Numbered from the stretch's first letter, positions 1-6,812 are shown. The stretch: DNA of 9,399 bases from Poriferisodalis multihospitum (GCA_028278755.1 JAPYOI010000302.1:1-9399); one strand, 5' to 3'. Numbers and translations are program-made. Notes: generated from the letters alone by a model not told the origin.

Positions 1-174
1 GTCCATGCCACTGCGGAAGCGGAGCACCGAGCCTTCGGGGCTGCGGCCAAGGTAGAGCCGCGGTGCGGCGACCCGGTCGGCTTCGGGATCGTTGGTGGCG
101 ATGAGGTTTCCCTGCTCGTCCTGGGTGAACAGAGCGGCGAGGTGCAGGTCGAGAAGGTCGGCGTTTTCGGTCAA
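1..174 (-). CDS. Probable GNAT-family N-acetyltransferase, N-terminal fragment (runs off window)
   Basis: An open frame of 58 codons reads leftward from a TTG at 174-172 and is still open at base 1. A TAG at 192-190 closes the frame upstream and there is no ATG or GTG in between, so TTG is the only usual start; no clear Shine-Dalgarno sequence precedes it. The product begins LTENADLLDLHLAALF and continues with an acidic turn, NDPEADRVAAPRLYLGR and a further RFRSG. From memory this pattern (leucine-rich helix, then an APR-x-[FY]-LGR strand) matches the start of a group of GNAT acetyltransferases common in Chloroflexota and Actinobacteria. The acetyl-CoA-binding motif would lie outside the window, so the family call cannot be confirmed here. 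It is separated from the methyltransferase by a repeat-bearing spacer and is probably a separate transcription unit. Confidence 0.5.
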   Translation of the reverse strand, partial: MTENADLLDLHLAALFTQDEQGNLIATNDPEADRVAAPRLYLGRSPEGSVLRFRSGMD

Positions 175-214
175 CGGGAATCTGGTGGACTAGACACGGC
201 CACCCAAACAGCCT

Positions 215-261
215 GAGGAATCTACCGACACTGTGCCTCACTTGCGCTCCTTAGATTCCTC
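215..261. repeat. 10-bp perfect inverted repeat with 27-nt spacer
   Basis: GAGGAATCTA at 215-224 is exactly complementary to TAGATTCCTC at 252-261. The right arm runs directly into the tandem repeat at 266-328. Read on the minus strand, the right side is GTCATTCCGAGCGCAGCGAGGAATCTA-like, a form I recall as a widespread dispersed repeat in environmental genomes; the left arm looks like a partial inverted copy. It lies downstream of the methyltransferase on the minus strand and could act as a hairpin or terminator, but there is no T-tract, so a mobile or dispersed repeat is equally likely. Confidence 0.6.
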
Positions 262-265
262 GCTG

Positions 266-328
266 CGCTCGGAATGACAGAAGGGACGCTCGGAGTGACA
301 GAAGGGACGCTCGAAATGACGGAAAAGG
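266..328. repeat. Three tandem 21-bp repeats (CGCTCGGAATGACAGAAGGGA type)
   Basis: The three units are 266-286, 287-307 and 308-328. Units 1 and 2 differ at a single base (GGAATGACA versus GGAGTGACA); unit 3 has diverged (CGAAATGACGGAAAAGG). Because 21 is a multiple of three, the array stays open on the plus strand and gives a seven-residue repeat (MTEGTLG/VTEGTLE/MTEKAPR), but that frame then runs antisense through the methyltransferase and is not a credible gene. The array abuts the inverted repeat at 215-261 and fills the spacer up to the methyltransferase stop. It is probably a dispersed, non-coding repeat. Confidence 0.75.
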
Positions 329-335
329 CGCCCCG

Positions 336-1175
336 TCACTCCGCCGGCTCGGCGTCGGCGGGCAAGGTGGCCTTCAGTCCGAAGAGCGACGGCAGCCGCT
401 CGGGGCGGTCAGGCAGCCGCCACCAGCCGTCGTCGCCCTGGACCATTTCGGGCAGCGACTGGTAGCCCGCGAAGGGATACTCCTTCAGGGACTCGATGCG
501 GAAGCCTTGATCGGCGATCGCGCTCACGATCTCACCCAGGCTGTGGTTCCACTCGTAGGTAGTCGTGTGATCGATGTCGACACCGGGCCCCATGTACGTG
601 CCCGGCTCGTCGTAGCGGATGGCGCCGGATTCGAAGTACGACTCCTTGATCACCAGCCGCCCGTCGGTGCGCTCGTCGTCGAGCGCGTGCGCGAGGGGAT
701 GTCCGTCGCGGATGTACAGCGTCCCGCCGGGACGCGTGAACCGTCGCGCCACGCGCGCCCAGGCCTCCACCGACGGCAGCCAGCAGAGCACGCCCTCGCT
801 CGCATAGACGATGTCGAAGGTCTCGGCGAGCACCTCGGGCGCCTCGTGGACGTCGGCGAGCACAAAGCGACCCGGGACGCCGCTGCGGCGGCTGATATCG
901 CGCGCCGCCTCGATCGAGCGCTCGGAAAAGTCGACGCCGGTGACGGTGGCGCCCAGCCGCGCCCACGACAACGTGTCGAGGCCGATGTGGCACTGCAGGT
1001 GGAGCAACGCGCGCCCGCGCACGCCTCCAAGGTGCGCGCGGTCGAAGTCGACCGCCTGAGTAAGGGTCCGTGCGCCGGCGACGAAGTCCTCGACGCCATA
1101 GAACGCCGAGGCCAGGTGCGCGGGAACGCGCGCGTCCCAGTTGGCCCGGTTGGCGTTTCGATGTTCGTCGAGCAT
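336..1175 (-). CDS. Class I SAM-dependent methyltransferase
   Basis: This is a 279-residue soluble protein. The SAM-binding motif I region is LLHLQCHIGLDTLSWARLGA (about residues 57-76), followed by the acidic strand VTGVDFSERSIEAAR and, further on, a motif II-like FDIVYASEGVLCWLPS and a post-motif strand RFTRPGGTLYIRDGHP. A C-terminal part with ESYF, YEWNHSLGEIVSAI and LKEYPF resembles methyltransferases of the Methyltransf_25/Ubie-like group. The substrate cannot be told from the sequence. I chose the ATG at 1175-1173 because the family usually begins just before the N-x-ANWD segment (here NRANWDARV) and an AAGGTGG sits about 12 nt upstream. The frame stays open to 1319, but the extra 48 residues are arginine-rich and would overlap cbiB. 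The gene is divergent from the cobalamin cluster and there is no evidence that it works in that pathway. Confidence 0.88.
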   Translation of the reverse strand: MLDEHRNANRANWDARVPAHLASAFYGVEDFVAGARTLTQAVDFDRAHLGGVRGRALLHLQCHIGLDTLSWARLGATVTGVDFSERSIEAARDISRRSGVPGRFVLADVHEAPEVLAETFDIVYASEGVLCWLPSVEAWARVARRFTRPGGTLYIRDGHPLAHALDDERTDGRLVIKESYFESGAIRYDEPGTYMGPGVDIDHTTTYEWNHSLGEIVSAIADQGFRIESLKEYPFAGYQSLPEMVQGDDGWWRLPDRPERLPSLFGLKATLPADAEPAE

Positions 1176-1201
1176 GGGGACCGCAATCCACCTTCGATCC
1201 A

Positions 1202-1215
1202 CGACCGTTCGGTCG
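1202..1215. promoter_or_regulatory. Palindrome CGACCG-TT-CGGTCG in a divergent intergenic region
   Basis: A perfect 6-bp inverted repeat with a 2-nt centre lies between the methyltransferase start (1175) and the cbiB start (1310), where promoters for both directions should be. It could be an operator for a dimeric regulator, but short GC-rich palindromes arise by chance in such DNA. I saw no convincing -35/-10 pair in the gap, nor the conserved GCCACTG B12-box of a cobalamin riboswitch. Confidence 0.2.
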
Positions 1216-1309
1216 CGGCGATCTCCAGATGGTAGAGGGTGCCGCGCGAGACGTCGCAGGAGCTGCGCGAACCGCTTCTCCGGGCGTCCGCGTAGAGTGA
1301 CGCAGCACG

Positions 1310-2176
1310 ATGCTCTCACCGTGGCTGGAAAACCTCGCCTGGGACGCCGCCATCTTCCTGTTGGCGGTGTCGCTGGACCTGCTGCTGCCGGAACCGCCCC
1401 ATGCGCTGCACCCCGTGGTCTGGACAGGAAGGGTCACCGGGGCGCTGCGGCGTCTGGCTCCGCGGCAGCCGGTCGCCGCCTTTGCCTTCGGCTGCGTCAT
1501 GGTCGTCGTGGTCGTGGGCGGTGCGGGCGCCGCCGCGTGGTTTGGACTGGGCGCGCTGGCATCGCTGCATCCGATCGCCTACGTGATAGGCGGCGCCGTA
1601 GCGCTGCGGACGGCATTCGCCGTGACCGGGCTGACGTCCGCGGCGCGCCGGACCGGGCAAGCGCTGGCCGAGGGTCGGCTGAGTGACGCACGCGTGAGCC
1701 TGCGCAGCCTCGTCAGCCGCGATGCCGCCGCGCTCACGCCGCCACTGGTGGCCGCCGCGGCGATTGAATCCGTCGCCGAGAACACCACCGACAGCTTTGT
1801 GGCGCCCTGGCTCGCCTTCGCGTTGTTCGGCGTGCCGGGCGCCATTGCCTATCGGGCGCTGAACACCATGGACAGCATGATTGGCTATCGCGGAACGACG
1901 GAATTCCTGGGCAAGGCCGCCGCGCGCCTGGACGACGCCGTCAACCTGTTACCGGCCCGCCTGAGCGCGCTGCTGCTGGTCGCGAGTGGATGGCTGGCGC
2001 GTCTACCGGCAGGCCGTGCCTGGCGCACAATGCGAAGTGATCGCGGCACGACAGCCAGCCCAAATGCAGGAGTGACGATGAGCGTGATGGCGGGGCTGCT
2101 GGGCGTTCGCCTCGAGAAGCCGGGACACTATGTGCTGGGCAGCGAGTTGCGGCCGAGCTGCGCGCCGAAAACCTGA
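1310..2176 (+). CDS. cbiB: Adenosylcobinamide-phosphate synthase CbiB, C-terminus apparently truncated
   Basis: CbiB is an integral membrane enzyme that joins (R)-1-aminopropan-2-ol phosphate to adenosylcobyric acid. The 288-residue product has the family's blocks in order: LDLLLPEPPHALHPVVWTGR (22-41), ESVAENTTDSFVAPW (153-167), YRALNTMDSMIGYR (181-194), DDAVNLLPARL (208-218), SPNAG (250-254) and LEKPGHYVLG (268-277). Hydrophobic helices lie at about 12-25, 57-80, 85-105 and 216-230. After YVLG the family normally continues for some 25-30 residues; here there are only eleven unrelated residues (SELRPSCAPKT) before a stop. At the same point the cobD-like reading begins in the -1 frame, so the 3' end looks deleted together with the start of cobD. 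The gene opens the plus-strand cobalamin arm; I saw no strong ribosome-binding site. The equivalent Pseudomonas denitrificans name is cobD. Confidence 0.92.
   Translation: MLSPWLENLAWDAAIFLLAVSLDLLLPEPPHALHPVVWTGRVTGALRRLAPRQPVAAFAFGCVMVVVVVGGAGAAAWFGLGALASLHPIAYVIGGAVALRTAFAVTGLTSAARRTGQALAEGRLSDARVSLRSLVSRDAAALTPPLVAAAAIESVAENTTDSFVAPWLAFALFGVPGAIAYRALNTMDSMIGYRGTTEFLGKAAARLDDAVNLLPARLSALLLVASGWLARLPAGRAWRTMRSDRGTTASPNAGVTMSVMAGLLGVRLEKPGHYVLGSELRPSCAPKT
2135..2144 (+). other. Apparent deletion junction between cbiB and cobD
   Basis: The sequence CTGGGCAGCG is read in the cbiB frame as LGS, the end of recognisable CbiB, and in the -1 frame as part of AGQRVAAELRAENL. The latter aligns with the normal N-terminal region of CobD, which runs from HGG through about 17 residues to LDFSxN. 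The two homologies meet and overlap here. The simplest reading is a deletion of very roughly 100 bp that took the cbiB tail and the cobD start codon. The size is an estimate from usual protein lengths, not a measurement. Confidence 0.6.
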
Positions 2177-2187
2177 CGCGGGACCAG

Positions 2188-3180
2188 GTGCTCGACTTCA
2201 GCTCCAACATCAATCCATTGGGACCGTCGCCGCGGGTGCGGCAGGCCGCGTCGGAGGCTGATCTCTCGGCCTATCCCGATCGTGAGTGCCTGGACCTGCG
2301 TGAGGCGCTGGCCGCGAAGCTCGGCGTTGGAATCGACCAGCTCATGATCGGCAACGGATCGACGGAGCTCATTCACCTGTTGGCCCGGGCACTACTGCGG
2401 GACCAGTCGCGCTGCCTGATATTCGCGCCGACTTTTGGGGAGTACGAAGCGGCGGCGGCACTCGCCGGTGCGGATATCGAGCGTGTGTGGGCTGCCGCGG
2501 CGGAGGGTTTTGGGTGGTCCATGGATGCGGCGGTGCAGACCATCAACGCGATGCGTCCCTCAATGGTGTTTCTGTGCAATCCGAACAATCCCACCGGCGT
2601 CTACCTGGATCGTGAATCCGTCGAGCGGCTGAGTGCAGCGGTGGGCCCGAACGGGCTGCTGGTACTGGATACGTCCTACGCGCCCCTGGCGGACGGTGCA
2701 TGGGATGCGCTGCCCCTGCTGCGACTCGGCAACGTGGCGGTGCTGCGATCGATGACCAAGGACCATGCGCTGGCCGGCGTGCGGCTGGGCTACATGGCGG
2801 CGGCGCCGGCGGTCGTTGAGGCGACTCGCCGTCTCCAGCCGTCATGGAGCGTCAACGCCGTGGCGCAGGCGGTAGGCCTGGCGGCGCTTGCGGACCGGGC
2901 GCACGTGACCGCCGCTCGCAAGGTCATCGCGGAAGCCAAGGCCTACCTTCCGACACACCTGGCCGCCCTCGGCGTGCCGGCGGCGCCGTCGTCCGCCAAC
3001 TTCATGCTCGCCCGCGTAGGCGACGCCACCAAGGTGCGCCGCGCGCTGCTGCGGCGGCGAATCCTGGTGCGGGACTGCACGTCCTTCGGACTGCCCGACC
3101 ACATTCGCGTCGCGGCGCGAGCGCCAGACGAGTGCGCCCGGCTCATCGCGGCGCTACGGGACGTGCTGGCGCATGGGTAG
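2188..3180 (+). CDS. cobD: Threonine-phosphate decarboxylase CobD (PLP enzyme), N-terminus apparently lost
   Basis: CobD decarboxylates L-threonine O-3-phosphate to (R)-1-aminopropan-2-ol phosphate, the linker used by CbiB. The protein is a fold-type I PLP enzyme related to histidinol-phosphate aminotransferase. Visible are LDFSSNINPLGPSP (2-15), GNGSTELIHLL (55-65), FAPTFGEYEAA (79-89), CNPNNPTG (130-137), DTSYAPL (161-167), SMTKDHALAGVRLGY (188-202) with the PLP lysine at K191, and the C-terminal HIRVAAR with a probable carboxylate-binding arginine near 307. The GTG at 2188 is the only ATG, GTG or TTG in this frame between the upstream stop (2038-2040) and the core. It starts exactly at VLDFS, so about 25 normal N-terminal residues including the HGG motif are absent. 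Upstream in the same frame (about 2138-2187) GQRVAAELRAENLTRDQ still looks like CobD but has no start. The 3' end overlaps cobQ by 8 nt. Known as cobC in P. denitrificans. Confidence 0.88.
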   Translation: MLDFSSNINPLGPSPRVRQAASEADLSAYPDRECLDLREALAAKLGVGIDQLMIGNGSTELIHLLARALLRDQSRCLIFAPTFGEYEAAAALAGADIERVWAAAAEGFGWSMDAAVQTINAMRPSMVFLCNPNNPTGVYLDRESVERLSAAVGPNGLLVLDTSYAPLADGAWDALPLLRLGNVAVLRSMTKDHALAGVRLGYMAAAPAVVEATRRLQPSWSVNAVAQAVGLAALADRAHVTAARKVIAEAKAYLPTHLAALGVPAAPSSANFMLARVGDATKVRRALLRRRILVRDCTSFGLPDHIRVAARAPDECARLIAALRDVLAHG

Positions 3181-4699
3181 TCGCCGCGCCAGGGTGCTGA
3201 TGGTGCAGGGCACCTCGTCGCACGCCGGGAAGTCCGTCCTGGCGACGGCCTTGTGCCGCATCTTCGCCCAGGACGGATTTCAGGTCGCGCCCTTCAAGGC
3301 GCAGAACATGTCCCTGAATTCCTACGCCACGCCCGACGGCGGCGAGATTGGCCGGTCGCAGGCGGTGCAGGCCGCGGCGGCGCTCGTGGCCCCGAGCGTG
3401 GACATGAACCCCATCCTGCTCAAGCCGGAAGGCGACCGTCGCTCGCAGGTTGTGCTGTTGGGCCGGCCGCAGGCTGTGGCCTCGGCCCGCGAGTACCAGC
3501 AACTGAAGTCGGAGATGTGGCCGCTGGTCACGGCGGCGCTCGATCGGCTGCGGGCCGAGTTTGACGTGGTGGTGATCGAGGGCGCCGGGAGTCCCGCGGA
3601 GATCAACCTGAAGCAGCACGACATTGTCAACATGCGGGTTGCGCGCCACGCGCAGGCGCCGGTGCTGCTCGTGGGCGACATCGATCGCGGCGGGATCTTC
3701 GCGCAGTTGGTTGGGACGATGGAGTTGCTGGAACCGGAGGAGCGGGCGCTGGTCGGCGGGCACGTGATCAACAAGTTCCGCGGCGACCCGTCCCTGCTCG
3801 ACTCGGGCCTTGAGTTTCTGCGCCAGCGCACCGGCGCGCCGGTGGTGGGCGTGGTGCCGTATTTCACCGACATCCACATTCCCGAGGAGGATTCGGTCGG
3901 CCTCGTGGCTGATCCGGCGACCGACGACGAGACTGCAATCGACGTTGCCGTGATGCGGCTGCCGCATATCGCCAACTTCGACGACTTCGACCCGCTGCGG
4001 CACGAGCCGGGCGTGCGGGTGCGGTTCGTCGCGCGGGCGAGTGAGTTCGGCGAGCCCGACCTCGTGGTCATCCCCGGAAGCAAGACCACGGTGGCCGATC
4101 TTCTTTGGTTGCGTGAGCGGGGCCTGGCCGAGCGCACCGCGAGTGCGCGGCGCGGCGGGGCGCCGGTGATCGGAATCTGCGCGGGGTACCAGATGCTCGG
4201 GGAGCGGCTCCTAGATCCGGACGCCGTTGAATCTCCGGCGGCGGAAACGCCGGGTCTGGGACTGCTGGCGGCCACCACGATCTTTCGTCCGGACAAGGCG
4301 ACGCATCAGGTGACGGCCAGGGTTTCCGGGAGCCAGGGCCTGCTGAGCCGGTGCGGCGGCGCGCCGGTCACCGCCTACGAAATCCACATGGGCGTGACTT
4401 CGGCTGCTGGTAGCTCGAGTCCTTTCGTGGTGCAGGAGCAGTCGAGGCAGCGCGTCGACTATGGGGATGGCGCGATCGACGCCGAGGGCCTGACGCTCGG
4501 AACCTATCTGCACGGCCTGTTTCACAACCGGGACGTGCGCCGTTCGATTCTGGCCTGCGCCGGCGCGCGGCGAGGGCTCAGCCTGCCAGCCGTCCATGAC
4601 GACATCGAGCCAAACGTCGAGTACGACAAGCTGGCGTCGCTGGTGCGCGAGCACCTCGACATGGAGTTGATCTATCGCCTGACGGGTCTCGAGCCATGA
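3173..4699 (+). CDS. cobQ: Cobyric acid synthase CobQ (glutamine-hydrolysing)
   Basis: CobQ amidates the b, d, e and g carboxylates of adenosylcobyrinic acid a,c-diamide using ATP and glutamine, giving adenosylcobyric acid. The 508-residue protein is full length. The N-terminal dethiobiotin-synthetase-like domain has the P-loop GTSSHAGKS (13-21), FKAQNMSLNSY (41-51), IGRSQAVQA (59-67), VVIEGAGSPAEINL (133-146) and DIDRGGIFAQL (169-179). The C-terminal type 1 glutamine amidotransferase domain has VIPGSKTT (299-306), the nucleophile C336 in GICAGYQMLG, YEIHMG (402-407) and the catalytic H447 in GTYLHGLFHN. The ATG at 3173 overlaps the cobD stop, and the stop overlaps the next start as ATGA, which suggests translational coupling. 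It acts before CbiB, so the cell either makes the corrin ring elsewhere in the genome or salvages incompletely amidated precursors. Confidence 0.97.
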   Translation: MGSRRARVLMVQGTSSHAGKSVLATALCRIFAQDGFQVAPFKAQNMSLNSYATPDGGEIGRSQAVQAAAALVAPSVDMNPILLKPEGDRRSQVVLLGRPQAVASAREYQQLKSEMWPLVTAALDRLRAEFDVVVIEGAGSPAEINLKQHDIVNMRVARHAQAPVLLVGDIDRGGIFAQLVGTMELLEPEERALVGGHVINKFRGDPSLLDSGLEFLRQRTGAPVVGVVPYFTDIHIPEEDSVGLVADPATDDETAIDVAVMRLPHIANFDDFDPLRHEPGVRVRFVARASEFGEPDLVVIPGSKTTVADLLWLRERGLAERTASARRGGAPVIGICAGYQMLGERLLDPDAVESPAAETPGLGLLAATTIFRPDKATHQVTARVSGSQGLLSRCGGAPVTAYEIHMGVTSAAGSSSPFVVQEQSRQRVDYGDGAIDAEGLTLGTYLHGLFHNRDVRRSILACAGARRGLSLPAVHDDIEPNVEYDKLASLVREHLDMELIYRLTGLEP

Positions 4700-5631
4700 C
4701 CTCGCCGGTTCGGGCAGGTGCGGATGACGTCGCCGTCGCTCGGGGTACGGCGTGGGCGCCGGGCACGTGCGGCGAGCTCGCCCAGGGCGAGTTGGACGGC
4801 ACGATTGTGATGGTGACCTGTCCGATCGATCTCGGCTCGACGGCCACGGTTGAGCTGTGGGACGGCAGCGGAAGCGTCGACGGACCGGCACACGCTCCCA
4901 AGGCCCGCCGCGCCGTGGCGCTGACGCTGGAATTCCTGGGACGCGGCGATGTAGACGCCCGCCTGAGTCTCGAGACCTCGCTGCCGCGAGCCAAGGGCAT
5001 GGCCAGCAGCACGGCCGACGTGGCTGCGGCGATCGGGGCGACGGCGGCGGCGCTGGGTACGTCCATCGACGCGCAGCAGCAAGCCGACCTGGCGCTGGCG
5101 GTGGAGCCGAGCGACGGCGTGATGCTGTCCGGCATTGCGCTCTTCGATCATCGCGGCGGTCAATTGGCGCGGTCGCTGGTGCAACCGCCCGCGATGCGGG
5201 TCCTGGCGCTCGAGTTTGCCGATGAGGTCGATACCCAAGCGTTCAATGCCGTGGACCGTCGGGCCGAGCTTCGATCCCATGTATCACGGTTTCGCGAGGC
5301 CCTCGATCTCATCACGGCTGGACTCGCGGACGGCGACGCGCGGCTCATTGGGCAGGGGGCGACGCTGAGCAGCCTGGCGAACCAGGCGGTGCTCCCCAAG
5401 CCGCAGCTCACGTCGGTGCTTGACCTGGCAGAGGCCGCCGGGTCGGTTGGCGTCAACGTCGCGCACAGCGGCACGGTGCTGGGGTTGCTCTTTGCCGAAG
5501 ACAGCGACCGCATCGGCTGGGCCGAGCGGCAGGCGTGGACGCGACTCTCGGACCTCGTGGCGGTGCATGCGTGCCATGTGGTCGGCGGCGGTGTGACGAC
5601 CGGCGACTGCCATGCCAAGCACCGAGGCTGA
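4696..5631 (+). CDS. pduX: PduX-like L-threonine kinase (GHMP kinase family)
   Basis: L-threonine kinase makes the L-threonine O-3-phosphate that CobD decarboxylates. The 311-residue protein carries an N-terminal APGTCGELAQG (21-31), as in PduX; the GHMP phosphate-binding motif PRAKGMASSTAD (97-108), where KGMASSTAD is typical of PduX rather than homoserine or mevalonate kinases; EPSDGVM (137-143); and a C-terminal GVNVAHSGTVLGLLF and HVVGGGV, the usual third GHMP motif region. The start overlaps the cobQ stop (ATGA). Its place next to cobD and cbiB supports the linker-synthesis role. The annotation as a threonine kinase is inferred from motif and context; other GHMP kinases of this subgroup may be named simply GHMP kinase. 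It is the last gene of the plus-strand arm. Confidence 0.87.
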   Translation: MTSPVRAGADDVAVARGTAWAPGTCGELAQGELDGTIVMVTCPIDLGSTATVELWDGSGSVDGPAHAPKARRAVALTLEFLGRGDVDARLSLETSLPRAKGMASSTADVAAAIGATAAALGTSIDAQQQADLALAVEPSDGVMLSGIALFDHRGGQLARSLVQPPAMRVLALEFADEVDTQAFNAVDRRAELRSHVSRFREALDLITAGLADGDARLIGQGATLSSLANQAVLPKPQLTSVLDLAEAAGSVGVNVAHSGTVLGLLFAEDSDRIGWAERQAWTRLSDLVAVHACHVVGGGVTTGDCHAKHRG

Positions 5632-5639
5632 TTGCTTGG
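5615..5639. terminator. Hairpin at the convergent pduX/cobU junction
   Basis: CCAAGCA (5615-5621) pairs perfectly with TGCTTGG (5633-5639) around an 11-nt loop that contains the pduX stop codon. It sits in the 15-nt gap where two convergent operons meet, so it could limit read-through from both sides. Neither strand has a following T-run, so a classical intrinsic terminator is not shown. Confidence 0.3.
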
Positions 5640-5646
5640 TGGAGTA

Positions 5647-6204
5647 CTAATAGCTCTTCCCGTCCCCGCTCAGGCCCTTGATGTTCACCGGCACCCCAGC
5701 CACCATCAGAATCACGTCGTCCGCCGCGGCGGCGAAGATCTGGTTGACCCGTCCCAAGGCGTCGGCGTAGCTGCGCGCCAGGTCGTTTGCCGGCATGACG
5801 CCGAGGCCCACTTCGTTGCTGACGACGATCCAGGAGGCGTTGCCCTGCTCGTAGAGCCGGAGCAGGCGGTCGGACGCGGCGGGGATGTCTAGCGTGGTCT
5901 GCCCCGTGTCGCCACCCTTGAGCAGTCGATTGCTAACCCAAAGGGTCAGGCAGTCGAGCAGCACGGTGTCGTAGTCGGGCATGCGCCGGGCCAGGGCCAT
6001 TGCCAGGTCGAGCGGCTCTTCCAGCGTGTCCCAGTCCGCGGGCCGCTCCGCTTGGTGCGCCTGGATGCGGGCGGCCATTTCCGGGTCGCCGGCCTCCGCC
6101 GTGGCCACAAACAGCACCCGTTGCCCAGCCTGCGCCAGCATTTGCGCGTAGCGGCTCTTGCCGGCGCGTACGCCGCCCAGCACCAGGGTCAGCCGCTTGC
6201 TCAT
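5647..6204 (-). CDS. cobU: Adenosylcobinamide kinase / adenosylcobinamide-phosphate guanylyltransferase CobU
   Basis: This bifunctional enzyme phosphorylates adenosylcobinamide and then transfers GMP to give adenosyl-GDP-cobinamide, the substrate of CobS. The 185-residue protein is of normal length. It has the P-loop GGVRAGKS (10-17), VATAEAGDPEMAARI (33-47), HQAERPADWDTLEEP (50-64) with H50 in the position of the guanylylated histidine of Salmonella CobU, LLDCLTLWVSNRL (82-94), VVSNEVGLGVMP (127-138) and RVNQIFAAAADDVILMVAGVP near the C-terminus. The ATG at 6204-6202 is chosen because MSKRLTLVLGG begins right at the first strand and overlaps the upstream gene's stop as ATGA. A longer open frame to 6354 is only the shadow of cobC. 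It is the last gene of the minus-strand arm. Confidence 0.95.
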   Translation of the reverse strand: MSKRLTLVLGGVRAGKSRYAQMLAQAGQRVLFVATAEAGDPEMAARIQAHQAERPADWDTLEEPLDLAMALARRMPDYDTVLLDCLTLWVSNRLLKGGDTGQTTLDIPAASDRLLRLYEQGNASWIVVSNEVGLGVMPANDLARSYADALGRVNQIFAAAADDVILMVAGVPVNIKGLSGDGKSY

Positions 6205-6812
6205 ACCGGAGAGTCCCGGTCCGCGGCGGGCAGGTGGCTGATGTCGTTCCACCGCACCAGCACGCGACCCCCGGCGTAATTCCGGATGATGCCCAGGCTG
6301 GCGCAGTGGATCCGAAAACGCCAGGTGTCGGTGTCCCGCAAGTCCAACAAGCACACCGCCAGGACGCGGATCGATCCGCCGTGGCCGACGACGAGAATGT
6401 CGTCCGACGGGTCGTGGCGCTCGGCGGTGCGTTTGCAGAAGCGTCGCACGCGCTCCAGCACCTGCCAGGTGTTCTCGCCGCCGGGGGCGGCAAAGGCCTC
6501 GTTTCCGGCGCTGAGCCGGTCAGTGAGCGCACCGGGCTGCCGGGCCTCGATCTCGGCGTCGGTTAGGCCCTCCCACTCGCCAAAGGAAAACTCGCGCAGG
6601 TCGGGGGACGTCGCAATCTCAATGTCGCGGCCCGCCGCGATGATCCGGGCGCTCGCGTAGGTGCGCTCAAGGTCGCTGCTGTAGATCGCGTCGACGGGAG
6701 TGTCTTCGAGCCGCCGCGCCAAGTGGCTCACCTGGCGCTTTCCGGTGGCGTTGAGGGGCGTGTCCACCTGGCCTTGAATCCGCTCGGTGCGGTTCCAGTC
6801 CGGCGCTGCCAA
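6201..6812 (-). pseudogene. cobC: CobC-like histidine phosphatase, 5' end with catalytic RHG motif missing
   Basis: The frame encodes most of a phosphoglycerate-mutase-like phosphatase, here probably the alpha-ribazole-5'-phosphate or adenosylcobalamin-5'-phosphate phosphatase of nucleotide-loop assembly. Visible are DWNRTERIQGQVDTPLNATG (5-24), IYSSDLERTYASA (43-55), LREFSFGEWEG (72-82) and VVGHGGSIRVL (141-151) with H144, the second catalytic histidine. The family begins with a strand and the motif RHGET before WN; here the DWNR segment is preceded by only LAAP from a TTG at 6812-6810, and before that the DNA reads as CobS in another frame. So about a dozen residues including the phospho-accepting histidine are lost, and the product should be inactive if the sequence is right. 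The rest is open with no internal stop, so the lesion is recent or artefactual. The stop overlaps the cobU start (ATGA). Specificity is inferred from context. Confidence 0.8.

Noticed and set aside
215..328. CRISPR array
   Set aside because: The units are directly tandem with no spacers, number only three and have no cas genes nearby.
274..465. Small plus-strand frame with a seven-residue repeat (MTEGTLG)
   Set aside because: The repeat comes from the 21-bp tandem array; the rest runs antisense through the methyltransferase 3' end.
507..1235. Long plus-strand open frame of 242 codons antisense to the methyltransferase
   Set aside because: No recognisable domain. Its composition (R, A, V, D-rich) is that expected from the complement of a GC-rich gene, and the minus-strand frame has clear methyltransferase motifs.
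1176..1319. N-terminal extension of the methyltransferase to 1319
   Set aside because: It would add 48 arginine-rich residues not expected in the family, remove the intergenic region and overlap the cbiB start.
2104..2230. Programmed ribosomal frameshift producing CbiB-CobD and CobS-CobC fusion proteins
   Set aside because: The needed shifts differ (-1 at cbiB/cobD, +1 at cobS/cobC), no slippery heptamer was seen at either junction, and a fusion would still lack the CobS GGxTGD block and the phosphatase RHG motif.
3143..4296. Long minus-strand frames opposite cobQ
   Set aside because: They are antisense shadows of a full-length cobQ with all active-site motifs and show no domain of their own.
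6205..6354. N-terminal extension of CobU to 6354
   Set aside because: The added residues are the out-of-frame reading of cobC; the P-loop strand begins naturally at the ATG at 6204.
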